Shown here: positions 1 through 8,302 of the stretch, piece after piece | Numbering within the stretch: position 1 is the first letter of the stretch | Layout of the letters: every line of letters begins with the position of its first letter | NCBI RefSeq assembly: GCF_000620785.1 | Contig: NZ_JIAI01000017.1 | Coordinates: 81,920-145,919, forward strand | Direction of reading: 5' to 3' | Source of the DNA: Actinospineispora acaciae DSM 45401 | Lineage (GTDB): Bacteria > Actinomycetota > Actinomycetes > Mycobacteriales > Pseudonocardiaceae | Length of the DNA: 64,000 nucleotides | Translations under genes and position numbers: made by a program | Notes under the pieces: generated by a model | What the model was told of the DNA's origin: nothing | Database searches by the model: none | Seen by the model: only the letters and a program-made list of their open reading frames with translations

Positions 1-691
1 AGCGGGCCAGCCCGTCCGGTGAGCCACCGGCGAACCCGGCCGCCGCCTCCCGGTACTCCGACGAACGCCGCAGGTGCCCCACCTCCGGCACGGCCAGCCC
101 CTTGGGGTCCAGCCCGGTGCTCAGCGCGGTGAGGCGGGCGGCGGCGCGCGCGACCACGCCGTTCCCGGCGTCGAACGGGGCCACCGCGAGCAGCTCCCCG
201 TGCACCACGGCGACGAGCACGGGCGCCGGCGATCCGCCGGTCGTCACGATCCGCGCCAGCAGCTCCAGCCGCTCGGCCACCCCCGCGCCGGAGCGGGGAC
301 GGCCGAGCACGGACTCGCGGTCCGGTTCGGGCACCAGGTCGGCCGCCGCGAGCACGTGCAGCCGGGCCAGCGCCTGCAGCGGCGCCCGCCGCCACACCGG
401 CAGCAGCCGGCCAAGGTCCTCGGCCACCCGCAGCGCGCCGGCCAGGATCGGATCGGACACCACGCCGTCCTCGGGCAGCGCCGTCACCGCGGCCGTCCCC
501 GCGCCGTCCAGCGCCGCCGACGCCCTGGCCGCGCGGACGCTGGCCTCGGCCGCGGTGCTCGCCCAGCCGTGCCGGTTCGTCGGGTGCGCGTGCACGGTGG
601 CCACCGTGTCCCGAACCCGCGCCACCGCATCGGCCACCCCGGGCAGCTCGACCAGCGGCGCCAACGGGTCGCCGGTATTGGGAGAACTCAC
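1..691 (-). CDS. Fic-like protein with degenerate active site (3' end outside window)
   Basis: Reading the minus strand from a GTG at 691 gives an uninterrupted alanine/arginine-rich helical protein of at least 230 residues that runs off the left edge. Near plus-strand positions 144-185 it carries APFDAGNGVVAR, which resembles the Fic signature HxFx(D/E)GNGRxxR. The catalytic His is replaced by Ala and the first Arg by Val, so AMP-transferase activity is doubtful. A purine-rich AGGATGG precedes the GTG. The gene is divergent from acs with about 200 bp between. Fold assignment is an inference from this one motif; the C-terminus cannot be judged. Confidence 0.6.
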   Translation of the reverse strand, partial: MSSPNTGDPLAPLVELPGVADAVARVRDTVATVHAHPTNRHGWASTAAEASVRAARASAALDGAGTAAVTALPEDGVVSDPILAGALRVAEDLGRLLPVWRRAPLQALARLHVLAAADLVPEPDRESVLGRPRSGAGVAERLELLARIVTTGGSPAPVLVAVVHGELLAVAPFDAGNGVVARAAARLTALSTGLDPKGLAVPEVGHLRRSSEYREAAAGFAGGSPDGLAR

Positions 692-894
692 GGCGGGCCA
701 TCCTGCCAGCCCGGACTCGGTTTCGACGGCATCGGCTGCAACCGCTACGGTCGGCGATTACCTTGCTTACAGGGTCCATGCCTGGCGCGCACCGCCAGCG
801 ATTCGTCGCGCCCCGGGCATGGGAACCACAAGTTAGGACCACCGGAATCAGCCCGGCGGCCCGTCCGACGAAGATCATATTCGGGAGGTCGGAG

Positions 895-2874
895 TTGACC
901 GACTCCAACGTGACACTGAGCAACCTTTCTACCGAGAACCGCAGCTTCGCCCCCAGCCCGGAGTTTGCCGCGCAGGCGAACGCGACCGAGGCGTTGTATG
1001 CCCGAGCGGACGCCGACCGGGAGGCGTTCTGGGCCGAGCAGGCGGACAAGCTGCATTGGGACAAGCGCTGGGACCGGGTGCTGGACTGGGACAACGCGCC
1101 GTTCGCCCGCTGGTTCGTTGGCGGCAAGCTGAACGTGGCCTACAACTGCGTGGACCGGCACGTGGAGGCCGGCCACGGCGACCAGGTGGCCTTCCACTGG
1201 GAGGGCGAGCCGGGCGACGGCCGCACGATCACCTACGCCGACCTCAAGCGTGAGGTGTCCAAGGCGGCGAACGCGCTGACCCAGCTGGGGCTCAAGGCCG
1301 GCGACCGGGTGGCCATCCAGCTGCCGATGATCCCGGAGGCCGCCATCTCGATGCTGGCCTGCGCCCGGCTGGGCATCGCGCACAGCGTGGTGTTCGGCGG
1401 GTTCTCCCCGGCGGCGCTGCGCTCGCGGGTGCAGGACGCCGAGGCCAAGGTCGTGATCACCTCCGACGGGCAGTTCCGGCGGGGCAAGCCGGCGCCGATG
1501 AAGGAGAACGTCGACCAGGCGCTGACCGACACCCCCACGGTCGAGCACGTGATCGTGGTGCGGCGCACCGAGACCGAGGTGCCCTGGACCGAGGGCCGCG
1601 ACCTGTGGTGGCACGAGCTGGTGGACGCCCAGTCCGATCAGCACACCCCGGAGGCGTTCGACGCCGAGCACCCGCTCTACATCCTCTACACCTCCGGCAC
1701 CACCGGGAAGCCGAAGGGCGTGGTGCACACCTCGGGCGGGTACCTGACCCAGGCCGCGTACACCCACCGGGACGTGTTCGACCTCAAGCCCGACCGCGAC
1801 GTCTACTGGTGCACCGCCGACATCGGCTGGGTCACCGGCCACTCGTACATCGTGTACGGGCCGCTGGCGAACCGGGCCACCTCGGTGATGTACGAGGGCA
1901 CGCCGAACACCCCGCACGAGGGCCGGCACTGGGAGATCGTGCAGAAGTACAAGGTGTCGATCTACTACACGGCGCCGACGCTGATCCGCACGTTCATGAA
2001 GTGGGGCGTGGACATCCCGGCCAAGTTCGACCTGTCCAGCCTGCGGGTGCTGGGCAGCGTGGGCGAGCCGATCAACCCCGAGGCGTGGATGTGGTACCGC
2101 GAGCACGTCGGCGGCAACCGCTGCCCGATCGTGGACACCTGGTGGCAGACCGAGACCGGGGCGATCATGATCTCGCCGCTGCCCGGGGTGACCGAGACCA
2201 AGCCCGGGTCGGCGATGCGCCCGCTGCCGGGCATCTCGGCGAAGATCGTCAACGATGAGGGTGTGCCGGTGGGCAACGGGCAGGGCGGCTACCTCGTCCT
2301 GGACCAGCCGTGGCCGTCGATGCTGCGCACCATCTGGGGCGACGACGAGCGCTACCGGGAGACCTACTGGGCGCGGTTCGCCGAGCAGGGCTTCTACTTC
2401 GCCGGGGACGGCGCGAAGTACGACGAGGACGGCGCGATCTGGCTGCTCGGCCGGGTGGACGACGTGATGAACGTGTCCGGGCACCGCATCTCCACCACCG
2501 AGGTCGAGTCCGCGCTGGTCTCGCACCCCACGGTGGCCGAGGCGGCGGTGGTCGGGGCGTCGGACGCCACCACCGGGCAGGGCATCGTGGCGTTCGTGAT
2601 CCTGCGCGGGAACGTGGCGAAGGACGAGGCCACCGGCGCCGGCGCGATCAAGGCGCTGCGTGACCACGTCTCGACCGAGATCGGGCCGATCGCCAAGCCA
2701 CGCCAGATCATGGTCGTCGAGGAGCTGCCCAAGACCCGCTCCGGGAAGATCATGCGCCGGCTGCTGCGCGACGTGGCCGAGAACCGCGAGATCGGCGACG
2801 TCACCACGCTGGCCGACGGCTCGGTGATGGACCTGATCTCCGCGGGCCTGCGCGAAGGCAAGGGCGAGGAGTAA
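895..2874 (+). CDS. acs: Acetyl-CoA synthetase (AMP-forming)
   Basis: Activates acetate to acetyl-AMP and then acetyl-CoA in the cytosol, feeding acetate into central metabolism. The 659-residue product has the family's usual length. Adenylate-forming motifs are in order: YTSGTTGKPKG at about residues 265-275, WWQTETG at 416-422, and C-terminal PKTRSGKIMRR at 612-622. Lys618 in the last motif is the catalytic lysine that in Acs enzymes is silenced by reversible acetylation. The reading frame is open further upstream, but a TTG at 895 preceded by GGGAGG at 883-888 (6-nt spacing) is the best start. It is followed 44 bp later by arfB. It corresponds to Rv3667 at the left end of a block syntenic with mycobacteria. 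Confidence 0.96.
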   Translation: MTDSNVTLSNLSTENRSFAPSPEFAAQANATEALYARADADREAFWAEQADKLHWDKRWDRVLDWDNAPFARWFVGGKLNVAYNCVDRHVEAGHGDQVAFHWEGEPGDGRTITYADLKREVSKAANALTQLGLKAGDRVAIQLPMIPEAAISMLACARLGIAHSVVFGGFSPAALRSRVQDAEAKVVITSDGQFRRGKPAPMKENVDQALTDTPTVEHVIVVRRTETEVPWTEGRDLWWHELVDAQSDQHTPEAFDAEHPLYILYTSGTTGKPKGVVHTSGGYLTQAAYTHRDVFDLKPDRDVYWCTADIGWVTGHSYIVYGPLANRATSVMYEGTPNTPHEGRHWEIVQKYKVSIYYTAPTLIRTFMKWGVDIPAKFDLSSLRVLGSVGEPINPEAWMWYREHVGGNRCPIVDTWWQTETGAIMISPLPGVTETKPGSAMRPLPGISAKIVNDEGVPVGNGQGGYLVLDQPWPSMLRTIWGDDERYRETYWARFAEQGFYFAGDGAKYDEDGAIWLLGRVDDVMNVSGHRISTTEVESALVSHPTVAEAAVVGASDATTGQGIVAFVILRGNVAKDEATGAGAIKALRDHVSTEIGPIAKPRQIMVVEELPKTRSGKIMRRLLRDVAENREIGDVTTLADGSVMDLISAGLREGKGEE

Positions 2875-2918
2875 TCAGCACCGGACCGGATGCCGGGGCC
2901 GGGCAGGGCGGTGTCGCC

Positions 2919-3332
2919 GTGCCCGGCCCCGAACCGTTCGTCATTCCCGACCGGGAGCTGCGCTGGCGCTTCTCCCGCTCGTCCGGCCCCGGCGGCCAGG
3001 GCGTGAACACCACCGACTCGCGGGTCGAGCTGTCCGTGGACCTGGCCCGCTCGCCGTCCATCCCCGACACGCCGAGGGAACGCATCCTGCGCCGGCTGGC
3101 CACCCGCCTGGTCGACGGCGTGCTCACCGTGGTCGCCGCCGAACACCGCTCCCAACTGCGTAACCGCGACGCCGCCCGCGACCGCCTCGCCGCCCTGCTC
3201 ACCGCCGCCGCCCGCCCGGACCCGCCCACCCGCCGCCCCACCCGCCCGTCCAAGCGCGTGCACCGCCGCCGCCTCGACGAGAAGTCCCGCCGAGGCGAAC
3301 TCAAACGCCTCCGCCGCCGCCCCGAGGACTGA
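2919..3332 (+). CDS. arfB: Peptidyl-tRNA hydrolase ArfB (ribosome rescue)
   Basis: A stand-alone RF1-type domain that releases nascent peptides from ribosomes stalled on non-stop mRNA. The 137-residue protein has the catalytic GGQ at residues 25-27 within SSGPGGQGVN. Its strongly basic C-terminal tail (KRVHRRR..., RLRRR) is the part that in ArfB/YaeJ enters the empty mRNA channel. The length matches the family of about 140. It starts at GTG 2919, 44 bp after acs on the same strand, so co-transcription is likely. A perfect hairpin at 3349-3392 follows the stop. Confidence 0.9.
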   Translation: MPGPEPFVIPDRELRWRFSRSSGPGGQGVNTTDSRVELSVDLARSPSIPDTPRERILRRLATRLVDGVLTVVAAEHRSQLRNRDAARDRLAALLTAAARPDPPTRRPTRPSKRVHRRRLDEKSRRGELKRLRRRPED

Positions 3333-3348
3333 ACCACCTGGTCAGAGG

Positions 3349-3392
3349 CCGTGAGTGGTTAGCGTTGCCATAGCAACGCTAACCACTCACGG
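3349..3392. repeat. Perfect 20-bp inverted repeat; terminator-like dispersed element (family A)
   Basis: Two 20-bp arms (3349-3368 and 3373-3392) are perfectly complementary around the loop CATA. The outer part of the stem is CCGTGAGTGGTTAG and is followed by GTTCTGAGCTG. The same outer stem and trailing 11-mer occur at 19351-19396. Each copy lies 13-17 bp after the stop of a plus-strand gene (arfB here), so it probably acts as a terminator. Sequence conservation beyond base pairing suggests a dispersed repeat family. Confidence 0.85.
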
Positions 3393-3497
3393 GTTCTGAG
3401 CTGGGCGTTTGCGGTTGTCTAATACGCGAGCAGTAACCGACGGATCGCCCGTTCGGTTGATCCGGGTGAGGTCCGCCCACCCGAATCGAGGTCGTTG

Positions 3498-3914
3498 GTG
3501 TTCTCCAGGTTGTTGATCGGCATTGCCGTCGTGCTGGCCCCGCTCGTTGCCGCGCCCTCGGTGGCGCACGCCGCGCAGGCGCCCGGCAAGCTGGCCTCCG
3601 GTGCCACGTTGTGGGCGAACCAGTCGGTCCGCTCGCCCGGCGGCAGGTACTTCCTGACCCAGCAGGCGGACGGGAACCTGGTGTTCTACCGCGCGCCGCG
3701 CACGCCGGTCTGGAGCACGAAGACCGGCGGAAACGGTGTGCGCACGGTGATGCGGAAGGACGGGAACCTGGTGGTCTCCACGGCCGCCGACAGGACGCTG
3801 TTCGAGACCCACTCCTCGGGCGCCCCGGGCGCCTGGCTGTCGGTGTCGGACGACGGCGACCTCAAGCTCTACACGCCCGACCGGCGGGTGCTGTGGCAGC
3901 CGGTCACCGGGTGA
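3498..3914 (+). CDS. Secreted bulb-type (mannose-binding) lectin domain protein
   Basis: The product of about 138 residues begins with a Sec-type signal peptide: SR, then a hydrophobic stretch, ending PSVAHA with likely cleavage near residue 26. One B-lectin domain follows. QADGNLVFY at about 56-64 matches the sugar-binding consensus QxDxNxVxY; two further repeats (RKDGNLVVS and SDDGDLKLY) are degenerate. It is therefore probably exported and binds carbohydrate weakly or through one site. GTG 3498 is preferred over TTG 3495 because GAGG at 3488-3491 is correctly spaced. There is no attached catalytic domain and no obvious partner. Confidence 0.82.
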   Translation: MFSRLLIGIAVVLAPLVAAPSVAHAAQAPGKLASGATLWANQSVRSPGGRYFLTQQADGNLVFYRAPRTPVWSTKTGGNGVRTVMRKDGNLVVSTAADRTLFETHSSGAPGAWLSVSDDGDLKLYTPDRRVLWQPVTG

Positions 3915-3951
3915 GGTGCAACCTCGGCGGGCGCGGCGGTGTTCGGGGGGC

Positions 3952-4758
3952 ATGGATTTGCAACTTGATGGACGAGTAGCGGTCGTGACCGGTGCGTCGA
4001 AAGGGATCGGGCTGGCCGTCACCGCCGCCCTGCTCGCCGAGGGCGCCCGGGTGGTCGCGGCGTCGCGCAAGCAGAGCCCGGAGCTCGAGCGCCTGGCCGG
4101 GAACAACCTGCTGCACGTCCCGGTCGACCTGATGGACCCGGACGCGCCCGGCGAGGTCGTCGCGGCGGCGGTGCGGGCCTTCGGCGGGCTGGACATCCTG
4201 GTCAACAACGCCGGCGGGCCGCCGCCGGGGGAGACGCTGCCCCGGTTCTCGTTCCTGGATGCGGACGACACGGCGTGGCGGGAGATGTTCGAGTTCAACC
4301 TGTTCTCGGCGGTGCGGGCGGTGCGCGCGGCCGTCCCGGTCATGCTCGAACGCGGCGGCGGGTCGATCGTCAACGTCTCGTCGGTGCACGCCCGGCAGGG
4401 CACGGCGATCAATGTGGACTACGGCGCGGCGAAGGCGGCGATGAACAGCTTCGGCAAGTCGCTGTCCGAGGAGTTCGGCCCCCAGGGCATCCGGGTGAAC
4501 ACCGTCTCGCCCGGCCCGGTGCGCACCGCGTGGTGGACCGACGAGGGCGGCGCCGCCGACGTGCTGGCCGCGAAGGTCGGCGCCGACCGGGATGCGGTGA
4601 TGGACACCGTCGCCCCGGAGATGATGAACCTGGTCACCGGGCGGCTGGCCGACCCCCGGGAGATCGCCGACGTGGTCGTGCTGCTGGCCTCGCCGCGATC
4701 GGCCAGCACCACCGGCTCCGACTTCGTGGTCGACTCCGGCTGGCTCAAGGCGGTCTGA
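3952..4758 (+). CDS. Short-chain dehydrogenase/reductase
   Basis: A classical SDR oxidoreductase of 268 residues. The Rossmann dinucleotide motif TGASKGIG is at 13-20 and NNAG at 85-88. Catalytic Ser144 is followed by the YxxxK pair Tyr157/Lys161, and a PG motif (SPGPVRT) comes after the active site. The substrate cannot be deduced. ATG 3952, preceded by a GGGGGG run, is preferred over an in-frame upstream start at 3916. The gene lies 38 bp after the lectin gene on the same strand and is closed by a 15-bp hairpin at 4763-4799. Confidence 0.9.
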   Translation: MDLQLDGRVAVVTGASKGIGLAVTAALLAEGARVVAASRKQSPELERLAGNNLLHVPVDLMDPDAPGEVVAAAVRAFGGLDILVNNAGGPPPGETLPRFSFLDADDTAWREMFEFNLFSAVRAVRAAVPVMLERGGGSIVNVSSVHARQGTAINVDYGAAKAAMNSFGKSLSEEFGPQGIRVNTVSPGPVRTAWWTDEGGAADVLAAKVGADRDAVMDTVAPEMMNLVTGRLADPREIADVVVLLASPRSASTTGSDFVVDSGWLKAV

Positions 4759-4762
4759 TCCG

Positions 4763-4799
4763 GGAGGCCTTGAGGACAGGATCCGTCCTCAAGGCCTCC
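4763..4799. terminator. 15-bp perfect hairpin after the SDR gene
   Basis: The arms GGAGGCCTTGAGGAC (4763-4777) and GTCCTCAAGGCCTCC (4785-4799) are perfectly complementary around a 7-nt loop. It starts 5 bp after the SDR stop and ends immediately before the -10-like TAGCCT (4800-4805) of the next gene. It separates two transcription units. There is no T-run, as is usual in actinomycetes. Confidence 0.75.
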
Positions 4800-4812
4800 T
4801 AGCCTGGGCGTC

Positions 4813-5466
4813 ATGACGAACTTCGTACTCGTTCCCGGCGCCTGCCACGGCGGATGGTGGTACCAACCGGTGGTCGACGCGCTCCGGTCCCTGGGCCACA
4901 CGGCGCGCGCGCTCACCCTGGCCGGGCTCGACGGTCAACGGCCGGCCGGGCAGGTCAACCTGGACACCCACATCGAGGAGGTCACCGCCGAGGTCGGCGA
5001 CGACGTCGTGCTGGTCGGCCACAGCTACGGCGGCAGCGTGATCACCGGGGTGGCCGACCGGGTGCCCGAGCGGGTGCGCGCGCTGGTCTACCTGGACGCG
5101 TTCGTGCCCGAGGACGGCGACTCCTGCTACGCCATGATCGACGACGAGCTGCGTCGCTGGTACATCGAGGGCTCCGGACGGACCGGGTACGGGCTCGAGC
5201 CGATGCCGTTCTTCGACCCGCGCGCGGTGCCGCACCCGACCGCCAGCCTGTTCCAGCGCATCCGGCTCACCGGCGCCTGGCGGAAGGTGCCGGTCAAGCA
5301 CTACGCCGCCGCGACCTGGCCGGGCCGCTCGCCGCTGGCGGACACCATCGAGCGGGTACGCGCCGACCCGAGCTTCGTGGTCCACGACTGGCCGACCCCG
5401 CACAACGTGCTGCACGACGGCCCCGGCCGGGTGCTCGACCTGCTCGACCTCACCGCCGGGCGGTAG
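4813..5466 (+). CDS. Alpha/beta hydrolase
   Basis: A small serine hydrolase of 217 residues. The oxyanion region VPGACHGGWWY is near the N-terminus, the nucleophile elbow GHSYGG places Ser71, an acid region follows (LDAFVPED), and the catalytic His is in TPHNVLH near the C-terminus. This arrangement resembles salicylate/methyl-ester esterase-like hydrolases; the substrate is unknown. TAGCCT lies 7 nt before the ATG with no Shine-Dalgarno, so the mRNA is probably leaderless. Its 3' end overlaps the convergent LuxR gene by 17 bp. Confidence 0.87.
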   Translation: MTNFVLVPGACHGGWWYQPVVDALRSLGHTARALTLAGLDGQRPAGQVNLDTHIEEVTAEVGDDVVLVGHSYGGSVITGVADRVPERVRALVYLDAFVPEDGDSCYAMIDDELRRWYIEGSGRTGYGLEPMPFFDPRAVPHPTASLFQRIRLTGAWRKVPVKHYAAATWPGRSPLADTIERVRADPSFVVHDWPTPHNVLHDGPGRVLDLLDLTAGR

Positions 5467-8257
5467 CCGCCAGGGCCGCCGCCAGCTCGGTCCGGGAGGC
5501 GATGGAGAGCTTGCGGTAGGCGTTGCCGAGGTGCTTCTCGACGGCCTTGCGGGTGACGAACATGCACTGGGCGATCTCGGTGTTGGTCATGCCGTCGGCG
5601 GCCAGCTGCGCGATGCGGTGCTCGGAGGCGGTGAGGGCCTCGACGCCGGTGACGGCGCGGCGGCGCGGGCGCGCCCCGGTGGCGCGCAGCTCGTCGGCGA
5701 CGGCGTCGGCCAGGAACGGCGTGCCGCACTCCCCGGCGAGGCCGAGCGCCTGGCGCAGCGGCTCCCGGGCGTCGCGGGGGTGGCGGTTGTGCCGCAGCAG
5801 CATGCCGAGCTCGTGCAGCGCGTGGGTGTGTTCGAGGCGGCCCTCGGACGGTTCGAGCACCGCGACCGCCTCGCGCAGCAGGTCGATGCCGTCGTCCCCG
5901 CCGAGGACCGCGCCGTGGGCCCGCAGCGACTGCCCGAGCCAGGGAGCGGCGCCGAACGCGCGGGCGTCGCGGACCTGCTCGGCGGCCAGCTCCTCGGCCT
6001 CGTCGCGGCGGCCGAGCACGGCAAGGCACCGGGCGGCGCCGGCCCGCCAGCCGAACAGCGCGCTGCTGCGGCTGTGCAGCTCCTCCAGCCGGCGCCCGCA
6101 AGCCAGCAGGTCGGCCAGCGCCGCCTCGGGGCGGCCCAGCGCCAGGTTCAGCCAGCCTCGGGCCTCCACCTCCGGCAGGTCGAGCACGTTCGCGTCCGGC
6201 GCGTCGGGGCCGTGGCCGCGCGCGGCGAGGGCCTCCGCGGCGCGCATCGGGCCGTACCGCTCGGCCAGCACGCCGATAAGGACGGCGGTCTTGCGGGAGC
6301 GGCCCAGCACCCAGCCGTACTCGTCGTCGGCGCTCACCGACGCCTCGGTGTCGGCTTCCGCCTCGCTGAGCCGGCCCCGCTGGAGCTGGACGATGGCGCG
6401 CAGGGTCGAGTGGATCTCGAACGACGCCATCGAGCCGCCGCGCACTGCCTGCCCGAGCGCCTCGTCGACGGCCTCGAACGCGGACTCCATGCGCCCGGCG
6501 CGCTGCAGGCACCAGGCCGCGAACGGGTGCGCGAACGCCTCCGGGTTCTCGGCGAGCAGCACGCCGCCGCGCAGCGCGCCCTCGGCAAGCTCGATGACCC
6601 GGGTGGCGGGCGCGCGGTCCATGAGCGCCTGGAACGCCGCGATCGCCAGCCAGGTGCACTCGGGCCAGGTCCTGCCGGTCGGCATCTCGCGCCGGGGCCG
6701 CTGTGCGGGCGGCGCGGGACGGTTGCCCCAGAACCCGTACTCGGCGATCGTGCGCAGCGCCTCCAGCGCTGGCGGCTGGTCGCCCTGGCGAGCCCAGAGG
6801 GCCTCCCATGCCGTGTCCGGAAGGTCCTCGCCCCGGTATCCGGCGGACTCGACCAGCGCGAACACGGCCTGCGCGCGCTGTACCGGGCTCGACGCGGTCC
6901 GCGCCGCGACGTCCAGCCACCGGGTCGTGTCCGGGTGGCGGGAACGCAGCCCGGCCGCTCCCAGGTCGAGCAGGATGTCCACCCGCTGGCCGTCCGGCGG
7001 GTTCTCGGCCATCGCCCGCTCCAGGTAGCCGATGGCCGCCCGGGGCGCCCCTCGGGCCAGCGCGACCCCGGCCCCGGCGCGCAGCACCTCGACCATCCAC
7101 GGCTCGGCCCGCGAGCGCACCGCCACCACGTGCTGGGCGACGGCCTCCGGGCCCGCGTGCCGGCCGGCCAGCAGCACGGCCGCGCGCCGGTGCAGCTCGG
7201 AGCGGGCACCGGGCGCCAGCTCGTTGATCACGGTGGCCCGCATCAGCGGATGGGTGAAACCGGGCGAGCCGTCCGGGCGCAACACCTCGGTGGCGACCAG
7301 CGCATCCGTGGCGGCCGCCGCCGGCCCCGGGTCCAGCCCGGCCAGCTCACCGGCGTCGCGCAGCTGGCAGGTCTCGCCCAGGATCGCCGCCGCCCTGGCC
7401 AGCGCCACCGCGTCGGGGCCGAGCCGGTGCAGCCGGGGCAGCACGATCCGGCCGATCCGGTCACCGCCGGCGGCCTCGACGCGGTCGGCGTTGCGTTCGG
7501 TGGGCTCGACCCCGGCCGCGAGCAGGCTGCGCACCAGGGTGCGCACCAGCAGCGGGTTGCCCGCGGTGGCGCGGTGCACCGAGGCGGAGAAGGCCTGCTC
7601 GGCGTCGCCGGCGAGCTCCTCGACGACGGTGGCGGTGCCCTGCGCGGTCAGCTCACGGGGCTCGAGGACCACCAGGTCGTGCAACGAGCCCAGCGCGGCG
7701 GCCAGCCGGCTGGCCGGGTCCAGCTCGCGCGGGCGCACAGTGAGGGCGAGCAGGATGCGTTCCCCCTCGATCCGGGGGATCAGGTAGGCCAGCCAGTCCT
7801 GGGAGGCCTCGTCGGCCCACTGCGCGTCGTCGACGGCCAGCACCAGCGGGCGGGCCTCGGCGAGATTGGCGGCCAGCCAGTAGAGCCCGTGCGTGACCGA
7901 GAACGTGGACGCGGACACCTCGCCGCGCCCGATGCCGAACACGGCGGCGGCCAGCCCGGCGGCGCCGGCGAACAGCCGCTCGCGCGCCCCCGCCCGCGAC
8001 ACCGGACGCTCGAACAGCTCCCGGACCACCCCGAGCGGGAACTGGCGCTCCTGCTCGCCGCCGCGCGCCCGCAGCACCAGCGCGTCCGTGCCGGCCCGCG
8101 CGCACACCGCGTCCAGCAGCCGCGTCTTACCGATCCCCGGCGAGCCCTGGATCAGCGCGACGCGTCCGCTGCCGGCGAGCGCATCGGCGAGGGCGGCACC
8201 CAACAGGGCCTGCTCGGCGTCGCGCTCGAGCAGCGGCGACACCAAGCCGACGCCCAT
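5450..8257 (-). CDS. LuxR-family ATP-binding regulator (LAL type)
   Basis: A 935-residue transcription regulator of the large ATP-binding LuxR (MalT-like) class. The N-terminal ATPase has Walker A GSPGIGKT at 38-45 and a Walker B-like LAVDDAQWAD near 143. A long helical, TPR-like middle follows. The C-terminal LuxR helix-turn-helix (LTASEHRIAQLAADGMTNTE... AVEKHLGNAYRKL) is in the last 65 residues. Length and domain order are typical. TAGCAT sits 8 nt before the ATG, suggesting a leaderless transcript. The targets are unknown; the adjacent hydrolase and acyl-CoA ligase are candidates by proximity only. Confidence 0.93.
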   Translation of the reverse strand: MGVGLVSPLLERDAEQALLGAALADALAGSGRVALIQGSPGIGKTRLLDAVCARAGTDALVLRARGGEQERQFPLGVVRELFERPVSRAGARERLFAGAAGLAAAVFGIGRGEVSASTFSVTHGLYWLAANLAEARPLVLAVDDAQWADEASQDWLAYLIPRIEGERILLALTVRPRELDPASRLAAALGSLHDLVVLEPRELTAQGTATVVEELAGDAEQAFSASVHRATAGNPLLVRTLVRSLLAAGVEPTERNADRVEAAGGDRIGRIVLPRLHRLGPDAVALARAAAILGETCQLRDAGELAGLDPGPAAAATDALVATEVLRPDGSPGFTHPLMRATVINELAPGARSELHRRAAVLLAGRHAGPEAVAQHVVAVRSRAEPWMVEVLRAGAGVALARGAPRAAIGYLERAMAENPPDGQRVDILLDLGAAGLRSRHPDTTRWLDVAARTASSPVQRAQAVFALVESAGYRGEDLPDTAWEALWARQGDQPPALEALRTIAEYGFWGNRPAPPAQRPRREMPTGRTWPECTWLAIAAFQALMDRAPATRVIELAEGALRGGVLLAENPEAFAHPFAAWCLQRAGRMESAFEAVDEALGQAVRGGSMASFEIHSTLRAIVQLQRGRLSEAEADTEASVSADDEYGWVLGRSRKTAVLIGVLAERYGPMRAAEALAARGHGPDAPDANVLDLPEVEARGWLNLALGRPEAALADLLACGRRLEELHSRSSALFGWRAGAARCLAVLGRRDEAEELAAEQVRDARAFGAAPWLGQSLRAHGAVLGGDDGIDLLREAVAVLEPSEGRLEHTHALHELGMLLRHNRHPRDAREPLRQALGLAGECGTPFLADAVADELRATGARPRRRAVTGVEALTASEHRIAQLAADGMTNTEIAQCMFVTRKAVEKHLGNAYRKLSIASRTELAAALAATARR

Positions 8258-8302
8258 ACCTGAGAATGCTAGCCAGCGCGGGCGGCACGGTCACGGGGAC
8301 CG

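Noticed and set aside
763..894. Upstream extension of acs to 763
   Set aside because: The added residues show no family similarity, and a strong GGGAGG is placed correctly for TTG 895.
74..898. Long plus-strand open frames over 74-898
   Set aside because: The arginine/glycine/proline-rich translation is the antisense shadow of the minus-strand Fic-like gene and the acs leader; no motif or ribosome-binding site.
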